This document shows, piece after piece, positions 25,858 to 35,915 of a stretch of DNA of 54,881 nucleotides. The position numbers were made by a program, and so were the translations under genes. The stretch covers positions 36,722-91,602 of the forward strand of contig NZ_JADBEL010000017.1 of NCBI RefSeq assembly GCF_014873855.1, given 5' to 3'. The DNA is from Sporosarcina limicola. GTDB lineage: Bacteria > Bacillota > Bacilli > Bacillales_A > Planococcaceae. Below the pieces are notes generated by a model. The model was given only the letters and a program-made list of their open reading frames with translations. It was not told where the DNA came from and ran no database searches. Each line of letters starts with the position of its first letter. The stretch's first letter is position 1.

Positions 25858-26528
25858 TCGTATACCTCAAGGCGGTAACCAAGCCCACGTACTGTTTCGA
25901 TACGAAAATCAGGTGTAGTCGAGAAGCGTTCGCGCAGTCGTTTAATATGCACGTCTATCGTTCGTTCATCTCCTGCATAATCGATTCCCCAAATCTGATC
26001 GATCAACTGCTCGCGCGTATAGACTTGTCCGGGTGTTCCGGCAAGCTTAAACAGCAATTCGAACTCCTTGAGCGGCAACGTGAGCGACTCCGTCCCTCTC
26101 ATCACCTTATATGTCTGTCGATCAAGGATGACGTTGCCGAACTGGATCGTTTGCGTGGAGCCAATCCGGTATCGTTTCAGTAGTGCCCTAACACGAGCCG
26201 TCAACTCCAACGGATCGAATGGTTTCGTCAAATAATCATCCGCTCCAAGTTCGAACCCTTTCACTTTCTCCCATGTTTCGCTCCTCGCAGTCAGCATAAG
26301 TATTGGAATAGTAGGATTGGCCCTTCGGAGCTCTTTGCATAACGTCCAACCATCCATATTCGGCATCATAATATCGAGCACGACAAGATCGACATGCTTC
26401 GCGGCATAGACAGTCAGTGCTTCCTTACCGTCTTCGGCTTCGACTATTGCGAATCCGTCATTGCGTAGAAATAAACAGACGAGTTCACGAATATTTGCAT
26501 CATCGTCAGCAACCAGTATAGTAGGCAT
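25854..26528 (-). CDS. OmpR/PhoB-family response regulator of the hydrolase array
   Basis: 224 residues: a receiver domain with the acidic pocket ADDD, the phosphorylated Asp52 in VVLDIMMPN and the switch lysine in LTKPFDP, then a winged-helix output domain with TREQLIDQIWG and DVHIKRLRERF. OmpR-type regulators bind direct repeats about 11 bp apart, which is exactly what precedes each hydrolase gene downstream. It is the first gene of the TCS operon. No such repeat was seen before its own start. Confidence 0.92.
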   Translation of the reverse strand: MPTILVADDDANIRELVCLFLRNDGFAIVEAEDGKEALTVYAAKHVDLVVLDIMMPNMDGWTLCKELRRANPTIPILMLTARSETWEKVKGFELGADDYLTKPFDPLELTARVRALLKRYRIGSTQTIQFGNVILDRQTYKVMRGTESLTLPLKEFELLFKLAGTPGQVYTREQLIDQIWGIDYAGDERTIDVHIKRLRERFSTTPDFRIETVRGLGYRLEVYE

Positions 26529-27010
26529 CTATTCCCTCTTTTCTTGTTTTCCACCCCAAATTGAAGTAATCATTATACTATAATTTAACTACCCCTATTC
26601 TTCCTAATAATCAAGAACAGGAATATCATTAATTGATTTCGTCATTACCCTGAATCTTTTCATCTTCAATAAAAGCCTCCCTTACACCGTAAAGAAGTCG
26701 GTACTTCTTCCATTGACTCAAAAAGAACAACCTGCTTTTTTTAATTTCTACCAAGCTCTGAATCGATTATTCATGCATCAGTTCAACAAGAATTCTTTCA
26801 AACCCCAATCATTTATCAGTTCTTCAGTCCATGTTCGAATCATATTACTCATGCTTTCACCTCTTCACTATGCGACACCATTTCATATTGACGGATGCCT
26901 AGTACGGCATTCAAGACCCGGTACGGATGAGTGGCTAATTCTTATCCGACGGTTCCCCCCCTTCCCACTGTATGTTGCATCCTAGGTTCAGTGGCTCTGA
27001 CCGGCGCCCA
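26529..27010. other. gene-poor gap, possible gene remnant
   Basis: 482 bp between the regulator and the permease terminator. No convincing gene. A minus-strand ATG at 26853 has GAGGTG seven bases upstream and opens a short frame (MSNMIRTWTEE) that stops at once; a one-base shift would extend it briefly. This may be a decayed small gene. The rest must contain the TCS promoter, which I could not assign. Confidence 0.4.
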
Positions 27011-27047
27011 CAAAAAAGTCAGCTATCAAAACACATAGCTGACTTTC
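27011..27047 (-). terminator. terminator of the hut operon
   Basis: AAAGTCAGCTAT pairs with ATAGCTGACTTT, with six T on the minus strand, 30 bp after the permease stop codon. Confidence 0.88.
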
Positions 27048-27077
27048 TCTTCTATACTTCTTCTATCAAGTCATACC

Positions 27078-28397
27078 CTACAACAATAAATACGCTATTG
27101 GGGTGACGATGAGCAAAGTTAAAATGACACGTTGGAACCAAATTACGATAAGTTGTGGGATCGTAATTGGAATTTCAGTAGATACGATACAGGGTACAAC
27201 AGCTGAAAAAAATATAATCGATGATACGGAAACGACCGCGATAACAAATTTAACGACCAATACCGATTTGACCACTAGTAATGAGGGCAAGAACATTTCC
27301 GCAATGCCAAGTGCACTTGCTTTTGCAACGAGCATTGGTTCCGGCAATTGAAGTAATAATGTAACTGGATAAAAAACGTAGCCCAGCCAATCAAATACCG
27401 GTGTGAACTCTGCTAATACTAGACCAAGTAAACCGATGGAAAGGATTGACGGCAAAATAGCCATTGCCATAAGAATACCGTCACGTACATTCGTCCATAT
27501 GTTATTAGCGAAGGTAGGTGCATTCGCAACCGTTTCAGTTGCCTCATTCCACGCAGCGACAAAACGATTCCCCACTGGCTTGGCTTCGGGTTGCGGTATA
27601 GATCCTTCGTAATATTCATTTTTAATGGAACATAGTGGCCAGATATGAACAGTAATTGCAGTTACAATGAATGTCACGATTAAAGTGACCCAAAAATATA
27701 AATTCCAAATCGGCATTAAATCTAGTGTTTTTGCTACGACTACCATGAATGTAGCAGATACTGTTGAAAATCCTGTCGCAATGATTGCAGCTTCACGAGC
27801 TGTATACTTTCCTTCTTTATAGACACGGTTCGTTATGAGAAGCCCCAAGGAATAAGAACCTACAAAAGATGCCACTGCGTCAATCGCCGAACGGCCTGGC
27901 GTCTTCCAAATCGGGCGCATGATAGGCTGCAGTAAAACACCGATAAATTCTAGCAAACCATAACTGACTAGTAACGCTAAAAATACAGCTCCAATTGGCA
28001 CAAGAAGCCCTACTGGTATGACTAATTTATTCAGTAAAAACGGACCCATACTTGGTTCAAACAGCCATGCAGGACCTACGTTAAAAACGAGCAGAATACC
28101 TACAACAAAACCTATCACTTTGAAAACTGAAAAGACAATATCAACTTTCGACTTATTCCATTTACCAGAAATGAATGGATAAACAGCACCCGCTAAAATT
28201 ACAAGCAATGCGTAATAGGGCAATACGCCACCTAGGCTTGTTTGAATCCATGTCACCATATGATCCAACATAATCGAACTCTTTTCACCTATTGTCACCG
28301 GTACAAAAAACATAAAAGCGCCAATAAAGCTAAAGACAAAAAACTTCCACATACCCGTGTTTGAACCCATCTTCTTCGTTTCCCCTACCTGTTGCAT
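27078..28397 (-). CDS. YjiH-type membrane permease with nucleoside-recognition (Gate) domains
   Basis: 439 residues with about 10 hydrophobic helices. It resembles the YjiH family: FVVGILLVFNVGP near the N-terminus, and two Gate-like halves with GSYSLGLLITNRVYKEGKYT and VVSVSSIIFFSAVVPC. It is the last gene of a minus-strand operon after hutU and hutI, 63 bp downstream of hutI, so transport of histidine, urocanate or a related compound is the natural guess. The family has no firm biochemical assignment. Confidence 0.75.
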   Translation of the reverse strand: MQQVGETKKMGSNTGMWKFFVFSFIGAFMFFVPVTIGEKSSIMLDHMVTWIQTSLGGVLPYYALLVILAGAVYPFISGKWNKSKVDIVFSVFKVIGFVVGILLVFNVGPAWLFEPSMGPFLLNKLVIPVGLLVPIGAVFLALLVSYGLLEFIGVLLQPIMRPIWKTPGRSAIDAVASFVGSYSLGLLITNRVYKEGKYTAREAAIIATGFSTVSATFMVVVAKTLDLMPIWNLYFWVTLIVTFIVTAITVHIWPLCSIKNEYYEGSIPQPEAKPVGNRFVAAWNEATETVANAPTFANNIWTNVRDGILMAMAILPSILSIGLLGLVLAEFTPVFDWLGYVFYPVTLLLQLPEPMLVAKASALGIAEMFLPSLLVVKSVLVVKFVIAVVSVSSIIFFSAVVPCIVSTEIPITIPQLIVIWFQRVILTLLIVTPIAYLLL

Positions 28398-28460
28398 CTA
28401 AACTCCCCCTTTTCGATAACGCTTCTCCCCTAATAGACTGTATATCTATTGCATAGGTGC

Positions 28461-29714
28461 TTAGCCTACAACTTGAATTCCCTTTTTCCAGACCGTTCCT
28501 ACATGATTCACCCCAAACAAATATTGTAATTCTTGATAAATTGATACATTCCACATAACCACATCACCTTGTTTCCCTACTTCCAATGAACCGACGCAAT
28601 CTTCCATCTGAATGGCACAAGCAGCATTGATTGTCGCTGCTACAAGTGCTTCCGCTGGTGTCAACCGCATTGATATACAAGCCAAATTCATGACGAGCGG
28701 CATGGATGTTGTCGGAGAAGATCCTGGATTGCAATCCGTTGAAATTGCAACGGCAACACCCGCATCAATCATCTGACGGCCTTGCGCCGCCTCTTCTCGT
28801 AAATAAAGTGCTGTTGCCGGCAGTAAACAAGCAATGACACCCCTTTCAGCCATTTGTTTAATCCCATCATCGGAAGCTTTTAATAAGTGTTCTGCCGAGA
28901 TCGCTCCAACTTTAGCAGCCAGTTCTGCACCACCGTAGGATTCAATCTCATCAGCATGAATTTTCGGTACTAACCCTAGTATCTTACCCGCTTCTAAAAT
29001 ACGTTCTGATTGATCTGGTGTAAATACACCTTTTTCACAAAACACGTCATTGAATATCGCTAACTTCTCTGCTGCTACGCGAGGAAGTATTTCATTCACA
29101 ACTACATCAATATACGCTTCTTCCTTCCCCTTATATTCCTGGGGAACAGCATGTGCACCCATGAAGGTCGGAACGATATCAATCGGATGAAGTTCATTCA
29201 AACGCTTCATTACACGTAATTGTTTCAATTCAGTTTCCAGGTCAAGCCCATATCCACTTTTCCCTTCAACGGTCGTTACACCGTGTTGTAAAAATGAATC
29301 AAGACGGAGCGTTGTTTGCGCTACCAGCTCATCTTCCGTTGCTTCACGCGTCATTCGAGTTGTCGAATGGATTCCTCCACCCGCATTCATAATATCCATA
29401 TAAGTAGCACCCTCAAGACGCATTTCAAATTCATGTTCACGACTGCCACCATATGCGAGATGTGTATGCGGATCGACTAATCCCGGTGTCACTAAATGAC
29501 CTGTCGCATCGACAATATCCGCTTCTATAGAGCGAGTTTCAAACAAGTTTTCGAGCTCGTTTGTCGTTCCAACCGCTACAATTATCCCATCCTCAATCCA
29601 TACACTGCCGTCTTCTATGATGCCAAGTTCCGACATCTCCTCCCGGCGGCGTGGTGCATTTTCACCAGACAACGAGACCAATTGGGCTGCATGTTTTATC
29701 CACAAAGGCCTCAT
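28461..29714 (-). CDS. hutI: imidazolonepropionase
   Basis: 417 residues, the usual length. An amidohydrolase-fold enzyme that opens 4-imidazolone-5-propanoate to N-formimidoyl-glutamate in histidine breakdown. Seen: [20 protein letters not shown] (metal-binding His pair and substrate loop), KSGYGLD, the metal site HADE and later STDCNPGS. The ATG overlaps the stop of hutU by four bases, so the two are translationally coupled. Confidence 0.95.
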   Translation of the reverse strand: MRPLWIKHAAQLVSLSGENAPRRREEMSELGIIEDGSVWIEDGIIVAVGTTNELENLFETRSIEADIVDATGHLVTPGLVDPHTHLAYGGSREHEFEMRLEGATYMDIMNAGGGIHSTTRMTREATEDELVAQTTLRLDSFLQHGVTTVEGKSGYGLDLETELKQLRVMKRLNELHPIDIVPTFMGAHAVPQEYKGKEEAYIDVVVNEILPRVAAEKLAIFNDVFCEKGVFTPDQSERILEAGKILGLVPKIHADEIESYGGAELAAKVGAISAEHLLKASDDGIKQMAERGVIACLLPATALYLREEAAQGRQMIDAGVAVAISTDCNPGSSPTTSMPLVMNLACISMRLTPAEALVAATINAACAIQMEDCVGSLEVGKQGDVVMWNVSIYQELQYLFGVNHVGTVWKKGIQVVG

Positions 29715-31384
29715 AGATTTGAGCCTTTTAACATCGGGATTTTTATTCCTTTATCACGAGCAGTCTGAATCGCCAGGTCATAACCTGCATCTGCGTGGCG
29801 GACTACGCCCATTCCTGGATCCGTCGTCAACACACGTTCGATACGTGCTTCTGCATCTTTAGTTCCATCGGCTACAATTACCATGCCCGCGTGTTGTGAA
29901 TAGCCCATACCTACACCACCGCCGTGGTGGAAAGATACCCAAGTTGCACCGCCTACAGCATTAATCATCGCATTCAAAATCGGCCAGTCTGAAACAGCAT
30001 CAGAACCGTCTTTCATCGCTTCCGTTTCACGGTTTGGAGATGCAACAGAACCCGAGTCGAGATGGTCACGTCCAATAACAATTGGAGCACTCAATTCACC
30101 GCTTGCCACCATGTCATTGATGATCTTCCCGAAACGTGCCCTCTCGCCATACCCTAACCAGCAAATACGAGAAGGGAGTCCTTGAAATTGAATTTTCTCT
30201 TGTGCCATCTTAATCCAATTACAAAGATGCGTATTGTAGCTAAATTCACGTAAAATAACTTCATCTGTTTTTCGAATATCTTCCGGGTCTCCTGATAGCG
30301 CAACCCAGCGAAAGGGCCCTTTGCCTTCACAAAATTGAGGACGAATGTACGCGGGTACGAAACCTGGAAAATCAAATGCACGTTCAATACCTTCATCTTT
30401 TGCGACCTGACGGATATTATTTCCATAGTCAAATGTAATTGCACCTCTATCCATCATCTCGACCATTGCAGAAACATGCTTCGCCATAGACGCTTTCGAC
30501 CGCTTAACATATTCTTCAGAATCTGCATGACGTAATTCAGCTGCCACTTCAAGTGTCATACCCTCCGGTATATAGCCATTCAATGGATCATGTGCAGAAG
30601 TCTGGTCCGTCAACACATCAGGGATGAATCCGCGTGCAATCATTTCCGGCAAAATCTCAGCAGCATTTCCTAGTAAGCCGATAGATAGCGCTACCCCGTC
30701 CTGTTTCGCTTTTTCCGCCAGTCGAATTGCTTCGTCAAGCGAATCTGTTTTGACATCTGTGTAGCGTGTTTCAATACGGCGGTCAATACGGGTCTCATCT
30801 ACTTCAATTCCGATACAGACCCCGCCTGCCATCGTCACTGCTAAAGGTTGAGCGCCACCCATACCTCCTAAGCCCGCGGTTAGCGTAATCGTTCCCTGTA
30901 ATGATTCTCCGAAATGCTGTTTCGCAAGTTCAGCAAAAGTTTCATATGTTCCTTGAACAATTCCTTGCGAACCGATATAGATCCAGCTTCCCGCTGTCAT
31001 CTGCCCATACATCATCAACCCTTTTTTATCAAGTTCATGGAATGTATCCCAATTCGCAAAAGCGGGAACGATATTTGAATTTGCAATTAACACACGTGGC
31101 GCATTTGTATGTGATTTAAAGATTGCCACTGGTTTACCTGACTGAATAAGTAAAGTTTCATCATTTTCTAATTCTTTCAATGAATGGACGATAGCGTCGA
31201 AGCTTTCCCAGTTTCTCGCTGCCTTCCCAATTCCACCATATACAACTAAATCTTCAGGATGTTCCGCCACATCGGGATGTAAATTATTCATCAGCATACG
31301 AAGAGCCGCCTCTTGCTGCCAACCTTTCGTATTCAACTTTGTCCCTGTATATTGAACTACCTTGCCTAATGTATCCGCTTTCAC
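29711..31384 (-). CDS. hutU: urocanate hydratase
   Basis: 557 residues, the family length. It converts urocanate to imidazolonepropionate using tightly bound NAD. Seen: [18 protein letters not shown] at the start, the glycine-rich [20 protein letters not shown], and the C-terminal [16 protein letters not shown]. The start is GTG, nine bases after AAAGGGG. It opens the hutU-hutI-permease operon. Histidase (hutH) and hutG are not in this window. Confidence 0.95.
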   Translation of the reverse strand: MKADTLGKVVQYTGTKLNTKGWQQEAALRMLMNNLHPDVAEHPEDLVVYGGIGKAARNWESFDAIVHSLKELENDETLLIQSGKPVAIFKSHTNAPRVLIANSNIVPAFANWDTFHELDKKGLMMYGQMTAGSWIYIGSQGIVQGTYETFAELAKQHFGESLQGTITLTAGLGGMGGAQPLAVTMAGGVCIGIEVDETRIDRRIETRYTDVKTDSLDEAIRLAEKAKQDGVALSIGLLGNAAEILPEMIARGFIPDVLTDQTSAHDPLNGYIPEGMTLEVAAELRHADSEEYVKRSKASMAKHVSAMVEMMDRGAITFDYGNNIRQVAKDEGIERAFDFPGFVPAYIRPQFCEGKGPFRWVALSGDPEDIRKTDEVILREFSYNTHLCNWIKMAQEKIQFQGLPSRICWLGYGERARFGKIINDMVASGELSAPIVIGRDHLDSGSVASPNRETEAMKDGSDAVSDWPILNAMINAVGGATWVSFHHGGGVGMGYSQHAGMVIVADGTKDAEARIERVLTTDPGMGVVRHADAGYDLAIQTARDKGIKIPMLKGSNL

Positions 31385-31397
31385 TATTAAAAACCCC

Positions 31398-31426
31398 TTT
31401 CGCTATACTTTAATTGTATAGCGAAA
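31398..31426. promoter_or_regulatory. 11-bp inverted repeat before hutU, possible operator
   Basis: TTTCGCTATAC (31398-31408) and GTATAGCGAAA (31416-31426) are perfect arms with a 7-base AT loop, placed directly upstream of the hutU ribosome binding site. It lacks the T-run expected of a terminator right after the stem (GGGG follows first), so a regulator or RNA-level control site is more likely. Confidence 0.55.
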
Positions 31427-31544
31427 GTTCCGAAAGTTTTTTTATAAAATGGACTCTTTATTATAAATAGTCCCTTATTTCATTAAATTAAATAACCAAT
31501 TTATAATCTGTTGATCAAAACATTCTCTAATAGATAGCTTAATT

Positions 31545-32981
31545 TTATGATTGTCGGTAATCCAATGGAGAAACTCCAGTAGTTTTCTTGAATTTCGCAC
31601 TGAAATAGGTTGGGTAGGTAAATCCCGTCAACCTTGAAACTTCTGTAAGTGGTATATCCGTCTCCTTCAACAGTCTTTTCGCTTCCCTGATGCGAACCCT
31701 CAACAATGCATTTCTAAATGACATGGCCCCTTCTTCTGCAAACTTCCGGCTAAGTGTACTTTTATGTAGTTTCAATTGATCTGCACAAGCAGTTAAATTC
31801 CAAGTGGAATCCCAGTAATTTGACTCTATTAATTCGCGTACCTTCTCATCCAGATTTCGACCAATAGTAGACATTGCTTTCGAAGTAGTTAGCAACTGTG
31901 CCGTAAATGAAATGAATACCTGAAGGATTTGATACATAACTGGCTCACGGATTATATCTTGAAAAAGTGCATGATACGCTTGTTCCAATGCATTTGTTTT
32001 CAAGGATTTCGCAGTCATATATCGACGAATTTGAGCAAGAATACTCGTAAGACGTACACGTACCATTTCAGGGTCAGGATATGGTGACTCAAGTGTCAAA
32101 AAATCGTGCTCCAACCATTCACGTATGGCGATAAGATTTTGCTTTTCCAACATTTCAATCCATTCTTGTTGTTCCACTGGCGAGAGAAAAGGATCCATTT
32201 CTCTCCATGTAAGATTATTATTCACGGTAGTCAAAATATCGTAGCCATCGTAAAAGATACGTTCCCGATAGCGACGCATTTTTTTGTAGAGTACATGGTA
32301 ACTCGTATTATCGGTAGATTCGTATAAGTAGATTGTTAGCAAAGCATCGGATTGATTTTTCCACTGCGAGAAAAAGACACGATAAGCCTCTTGTAAAAGT
32401 TCGATTTCTTTTAAGCGATGGACGACGACAATAAAGTCAGGGAAAGCAAATACATTAAATAATGTTGGAAACGCATACCCTTTCAGTACATTAACTAGAT
32501 ATGTTAGCGAGTCCATTTGCGACGGTACAATCATACTTATCAGAATTGAATGCGTCGGCTGCTTGTCGCCCAACAATAGATCACCATACTTTACAATGGA
32601 TTCATCCGCTTGAACCGGGCGCTTTGAATTCGCTTGTTCATTTCTCCAACGAAAACGGGCTTGCTGTACATGTTTCATTAAACGTTCAGGTTGAAAAGGT
32701 CGGAACAACACATCTTCAGCTTTATGCTGTAACGCATGATAGACGGTTTGGAAAGTACGCTCAGAGGATAATCCCAACCAAATCGCATGGGCTGGTAAGT
32801 TGAAGTCTTTTTTCGTACGAAGATCCAAATCAACAATATATAAATGGATATCATGATAGTTCGTCAACAATGACCAGTCCTCAACAATAGTTTCCACTTT
32901 CATATCATTCCATTGTGAAGTCAGCATCCATTTCAAGCCCTGCGCTTCGAGTAAATCTCTCGTAAGAATGAGTATATTCAA
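31545..32981 (-). CDS. AraC-family regulator with an N-terminal receiver-like domain
   Basis: 478 residues. The N-terminal 115 residues have the alternation of a response-regulator receiver (NILILTRDLLEAQGLKWML, then YIVDLDLR) but without the usual paired acidic residues, so phosphorylation is doubtful. A long middle region of about 250 residues follows. The last 100 residues are two AraC helix-turn-helix motifs (CADQLKLHKSTLSRKFAEEG and VSRLTGFTYPTYFSAKFKKTTG). It lies just upstream of hutU on the same strand, so it is a likely hut regulator; no HutP is seen in the window. Confidence 0.75.
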   Translation of the reverse strand: MNILILTRDLLEAQGLKWMLTSQWNDMKVETIVEDWSLLTNYHDIHLYIVDLDLRTKKDFNLPAHAIWLGLSSERTFQTVYHALQHKAEDVLFRPFQPERLMKHVQQARFRWRNEQANSKRPVQADESIVKYGDLLLGDKQPTHSILISMIVPSQMDSLTYLVNVLKGYAFPTLFNVFAFPDFIVVVHRLKEIELLQEAYRVFFSQWKNQSDALLTIYLYESTDNTSYHVLYKKMRRYRERIFYDGYDILTTVNNNLTWREMDPFLSPVEQQEWIEMLEKQNLIAIREWLEHDFLTLESPYPDPEMVRVRLTSILAQIRRYMTAKSLKTNALEQAYHALFQDIIREPVMYQILQVFISFTAQLLTTSKAMSTIGRNLDEKVRELIESNYWDSTWNLTACADQLKLHKSTLSRKFAEEGAMSFRNALLRVRIREAKRLLKETDIPLTEVSRLTGFTYPTYFSAKFKKTTGVSPLDYRQS

Positions 32982-33318
32982 AGAAACAACCTTCTTTCAT
33001 TTTCTTTATACGATTGTATCTTATATCCCATTTCCTGAATAGAATACCTTATCGATGAGTACCTTTACGCAACACTTATGACAATTAATAGTTCGGAATA
33101 AAGAGACACACGAAAAAACCAACCATTCATAAACTTAGCGAGTTTCCAATTTACTCTATTAAATTGTAATATATTTCTGCATAGATTTATGCACCCAACG
33201 TCACTTGATAAATCGATACATTTACTTTCAGTTCGTTCGCAATAGAGATTATCTCATTATCTGTAGTTTATCTCCTCAACTTCAAGCGGTGGGTGGCCAG
33301 GCACGCGAGAATCAAGGA
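32982..33318. other. intergenic, no supported gene
   Basis: 337 bp of AT-rich sequence upstream of the AraC-type gene. I see no intact ORF, hairpin or strong promoter. Confidence 0.5.
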
Positions 33319-33582
33319 GTTCAATGGACAAATATGTTACAGTGAATTCAAAAAAGGAGTGAGAAAATGAGCGTGAACAGAGAAGATTTTAATAAGCTGA
33401 TCGAAGCAGTTCCGAAAAAAATGGGCTGATGTGGAACGGTATCTAAAAATTTCGACTATGCCTGAAGAAGAAGCAACCGAAGAAGATTTGGAAGCGTTTA
33501 GGTAGGCTGAAATTGACAAGAAAAACGGAGATCTTATATCCCTAGATGAATAAAAGAAAAAACTGTTCAATGGACAAATATG
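33319..33582. repeat. 18-bp direct repeat flanking a decayed small gene
   Basis: GTTCAATGGACAAATATG occurs at 33319-33336 and again at 33565-33582. Each copy holds an ATG reading MDKY. The first is a 12-codon ORF with AAGGAG upstream that ends just before the decayed gene; the second runs into the moaA terminator. Confidence 0.75.
33367..33553 (+). pseudogene. decayed small acidic gene
   Basis: AAAGGAG precedes the ATG at 33367. The frame reads MSVNREDFNKLIEAVPKK and shifts at an A7 run. In the shifted frame it continues WADVERYLKIS, then EEEATEEDLEAF, then a TAG, then more acidic residues, ending at a TAA at 33551-33553. The pattern resembles small DUF2281 or antitoxin-like proteins, but I cannot name the family. 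One frameshift and one stop disable it. Confidence 0.6.
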
Positions 33583-33623
33583 AGGTTGAACTATCTAAAA
33601 AAACTGGAAAATCAATTCCAATC

Positions 33624-33650
33624 AAAAAAAAACGCCACCGAAGTAGCGCC
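33624..33650 (-). terminator. terminator of the molybdenum cofactor operon
   Basis: On the minus strand GCGCTAC-TTCG-GTGGCG is a stem with a UUCG tetraloop followed by eight or nine T, directly after the moaA stop. Confidence 0.9.
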
Positions 33651-34661
33651 TCACCCACCAATATAACTCATGCCAATTTTCTTCCGACTTTTCGCCGTTT
33701 GTTCGGTCCGCTCATCCGAATAGCGGTCGGCACGACGTTTCCACACACCACTGATTGCATCAAGTAACTCCGCATCTGTCAACCCACTACGGATTAACTC
33801 CCGTAGATCGAATCCCTCCGACGCGAACAAACAAGTGTACAATTTGCCATCCGATGAGAGCCTTGCGCGCGTGCATGATGAGCAGAATGATTCTGAAACA
33901 GATGTGATAAAACCAACTTCTGCGCCGTTATCCGCATAGCGATAGCGCTTTGCAACTTCACCGTAGTAGTGCTGTTCAGCTGGTTCGAGTTCGTACGCCG
34001 CCCTCAACCTATCGTAAATCTCTTTCTTCGTTACAACTTTTTCAAAGCTCCAGCCATTATCATTGCCGACATCCATGAATTCGATGAAACGCAGCGTGAT
34101 GCCTCGTTCTTTAAAATAGGCAGCCATTGGAAGAATTTCACTTTCATTGATCTCTTTTTGGACCACCATATTCACTTTAATGTCAAAGCCAATGTTTTGC
34201 GCAAAGTCGATACTGGAAAGGATCAAGTCCGGTTTGATGCCGCGTCCATTTAATTGGCCGAAAATAATTGGATCAAGTGCGTCAAGGCTCATATTTAACC
34301 GACGGAGACCCGCATCATATAACGGCTGTGCGTATTGACGTAGCAATACACCATTCGTCGTCAACCCGATGTCTTCAATTCCATCGATTTTCATCAGCTT
34401 CGCAATTAATTCAGATAGGTCCCTACGCAAAAGTGGTTCACCACCTGTTAAACGAAGCTTTTTCACACCGAGCGCGGCAAACAGCTTGGCAAAGCGTTCG
34501 ATTTCCTCAAATGACAACAACTCGTTTTTCGGCAAGAAAACATAGTCATCCCCGAAAACTTCCTTCGGCATGCAATAGGCGCATCTGAAATTACAACGAT
34601 CCGTCACCGATATGCGAAGATCCCGAATCGGTCGACCAAGCTTATCTATGATTGCATCCAA
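33651..34661 (-). CDS. moaA: GTP 3',8-cyclase (molybdopterin biosynthesis MoaA)
   Basis: A radical SAM enzyme, 336 residues from the chosen start, normal for MoaA. With MoaC it makes cyclic pyranopterin monophosphate from GTP. The SAM cluster motif CNFRCAYC and the C-terminal cluster cysteines (CSSCTRARL then YTCLF) are present, but the usual C-terminal GG is followed directly by the stop (SYIGG). An ATG at 34721 would lengthen it into mobA and has no ribosome binding site; the TTG at 34661 has AAAGGGG eight bases upstream and starts four bases after mobA, so I prefer it. Confidence 0.93.
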   Translation of the reverse strand: MDAIIDKLGRPIRDLRISVTDRCNFRCAYCMPKEVFGDDYVFLPKNELLSFEEIERFAKLFAALGVKKLRLTGGEPLLRRDLSELIAKLMKIDGIEDIGLTTNGVLLRQYAQPLYDAGLRRLNMSLDALDPIIFGQLNGRGIKPDLILSSIDFAQNIGFDIKVNMVVQKEINESEILPMAAYFKERGITLRFIEFMDVGNDNGWSFEKVVTKKEIYDRLRAAYELEPAEQHYYGEVAKRYRYADNGAEVGFITSVSESFCSSCTRARLSSDGKLYTCLFASEGFDLRELIRSGLTDAELLDAISGVWKRRADRYSDERTEQTAKSRKKIGMSYIGG

Positions 34662-34665
34662 TTCC

Positions 34666-35238
34666 TCAGCCCCTTTCCAATACGTCTGGCGTATTAATGT
34701 TCGTGAATACTCGTGCTTCATCTTCGGTCAATAAACATCCATTAGCCCATGTCACTCCGCTTGCTGAAAGTATATTCATCACACGGAGTTGCTTACTTTT
34801 CAAGGCTTGCTGCAATACAGTTTTCATCGTGCGGTCCCATATGGAAACGAGCGGATGATGTCGTCCTCGCGAAATAACCGCCGTAACGTTGGTTTTATGA
34901 TATTTCATCAACTTACTTATGACCGCTCCGTCAACATACGGCATGTCGCAAGGCAACACCATATAGCGGTCCGCTTCCACGGATTCCATCGCAGACAGGA
35001 TCCCTGCAAGCGGACCGAGTCCTGCATAGTTCGCCACGTCAATTCGTACGTTCACTGTTGGTGGAAAACTCGCCACAAGTTCGGGTCGCGTTACGACTAT
35101 AACCTCGTCACAGACCGTTTCCAGGGCTTCCATCGCAAATGTATAAAAGGATTTATTATTCAGTTTCGCGAACGCTTTCGGCGAACCAAATCGTCTCGAC
35201 ATTCCACCTGCCAACACTACGCCAACCGTCTTCATCAT
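34666..35238 (-). CDS. mobA: molybdenum cofactor guanylyltransferase MobA
   Basis: 190 residues. It transfers GMP to molybdopterin to make the guanine dinucleotide cofactor that nitrate reductase uses. The nucleotide-binding loop [17 protein letters not shown] and the metal-binding VLPCDMPYV are present. The ATG overlaps the stop of moaD (ATGA) and has GGAG upstream; a longer frame to 35268 only adds residues inside moaD. Confidence 0.92.
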   Translation of the reverse strand: MMKTVGVVLAGGMSRRFGSPKAFAKLNNKSFYTFAMEALETVCDEVIVVTRPELVASFPPTVNVRIDVANYAGLGPLAGILSAMESVEADRYMVLPCDMPYVDGAVISKLMKYHKTNVTAVISRGRHHPLVSIWDRTMKTVLQQALKSKQLRVMNILSASGVTWANGCLLTEDEARVFTNINTPDVLERG

Positions 35239-35468
35239 CCACCACTCACTGGAGGAATAAATGCACAAACATCACCAGACTGGATGACATCTTCCTTCAA
35301 AGCATACTCTTCATTCACGGCCACATGAACTGTATTTTTCCCGAAACCTGGATAGGTATCTTCGGCCCAGTTGAGTAGTTCCTGAACCGTCATCGAGTTT
35401 TGTTCAATCGTCTCCTCTGACTTTCCTGTCAGTTCACGTAATCGCGCAAAGTAATTCACTTTGATCAT
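35235..35468 (-). CDS. moaD: molybdopterin synthase sulfur carrier subunit MoaD
   Basis: A 77-residue ubiquitin-like protein ending in VSGG; the final Gly-Gly is adenylated by MoeB and carries the sulfur into the pterin. Its start overlaps moaE and its end overlaps mobA. Confidence 0.93.
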   Translation of the reverse strand: MIKVNYFARLRELTGKSEETIEQNSMTVQELLNWAEDTYPGFGKNTVHVAVNEEYALKEDVIQSGDVCAFIPPVSGG

Positions 35469-35911
35469 TCCGCTACATCCCCTTTCTCAGGATATTTTTT
35501 CTGCCCGCCAATCCACTCTTCGCCATCTTCCCAGATTTCCTTCTTCCAGATAGGAACGATTTCTTTAATGCGCTCAATTGCATATTCATTGGCTTCATAG
35601 GCTGCTTTTCGATGTGGTGATGACACAGCAATCAGGACGGCGATATCTGAAATATGCAATTCACCGATTCGATGAACAATGGCGACTTTCACGCCCGGCC
35701 ATTTATTTTCCATTTCTGCGCCAATCTGAGCAAGTTTCTTCTCCGCCATCGGGACATACGCTTCGTAAGCTAAATAGACTGTACGAACCCCGTGCGTCCA
35801 CTCGCGTACATGTCCCGCGAACACGGTGACAGCTCCCGCACCTGCATGAAGGACATAATCCGTATATTTTTGTGCTTCTATCGGTGTTTCAATAATTTCA
35901 AATGGTTTCAC
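35465..35911 (-). CDS. moaE: molybdopterin synthase catalytic subunit MoaE
   Basis: 148 residues from a GTG at 35911 (AAGGGAG seven bases upstream); a frame opening at 35929 lies inside mobB. Together with MoaD it inserts two sulfurs into precursor Z. The typical VFAGHVREW, the HRIGEL stretch and the lysine-bearing C-terminus (IVPIWKKEIWEDGEEWIGG) are visible. Confidence 0.93.
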   Translation of the reverse strand: MKPFEIIETPIEAQKYTDYVLHAGAGAVTVFAGHVREWTHGVRTVYLAYEAYVPMAEKKLAQIGAEMENKWPGVKVAIVHRIGELHISDIAVLIAVSSPHRKAAYEANEYAIERIKEIVPIWKKEIWEDGEEWIGGQKKYPEKGDVAE

Positions 35912-35915
35912 GGTA

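Noticed and set aside
26713..26985. Plus-strand 90-residue ORF in the gap before the permease terminator
   Set aside because: No ribosome binding site, no family pattern, and it overlaps a minus-strand remnant with a better start signal.
33337..33570. Minus-strand ORF over the decayed small gene
   Set aside because: It is the shadow of the plus-strand pseudogene, which has a strong ribosome binding site.
34662..34721. N-terminal extension of MoaA
   Set aside because: The upstream ATG is inside mobA with no ribosome binding site, and the TTG at 34661 gives the family length with a good site.
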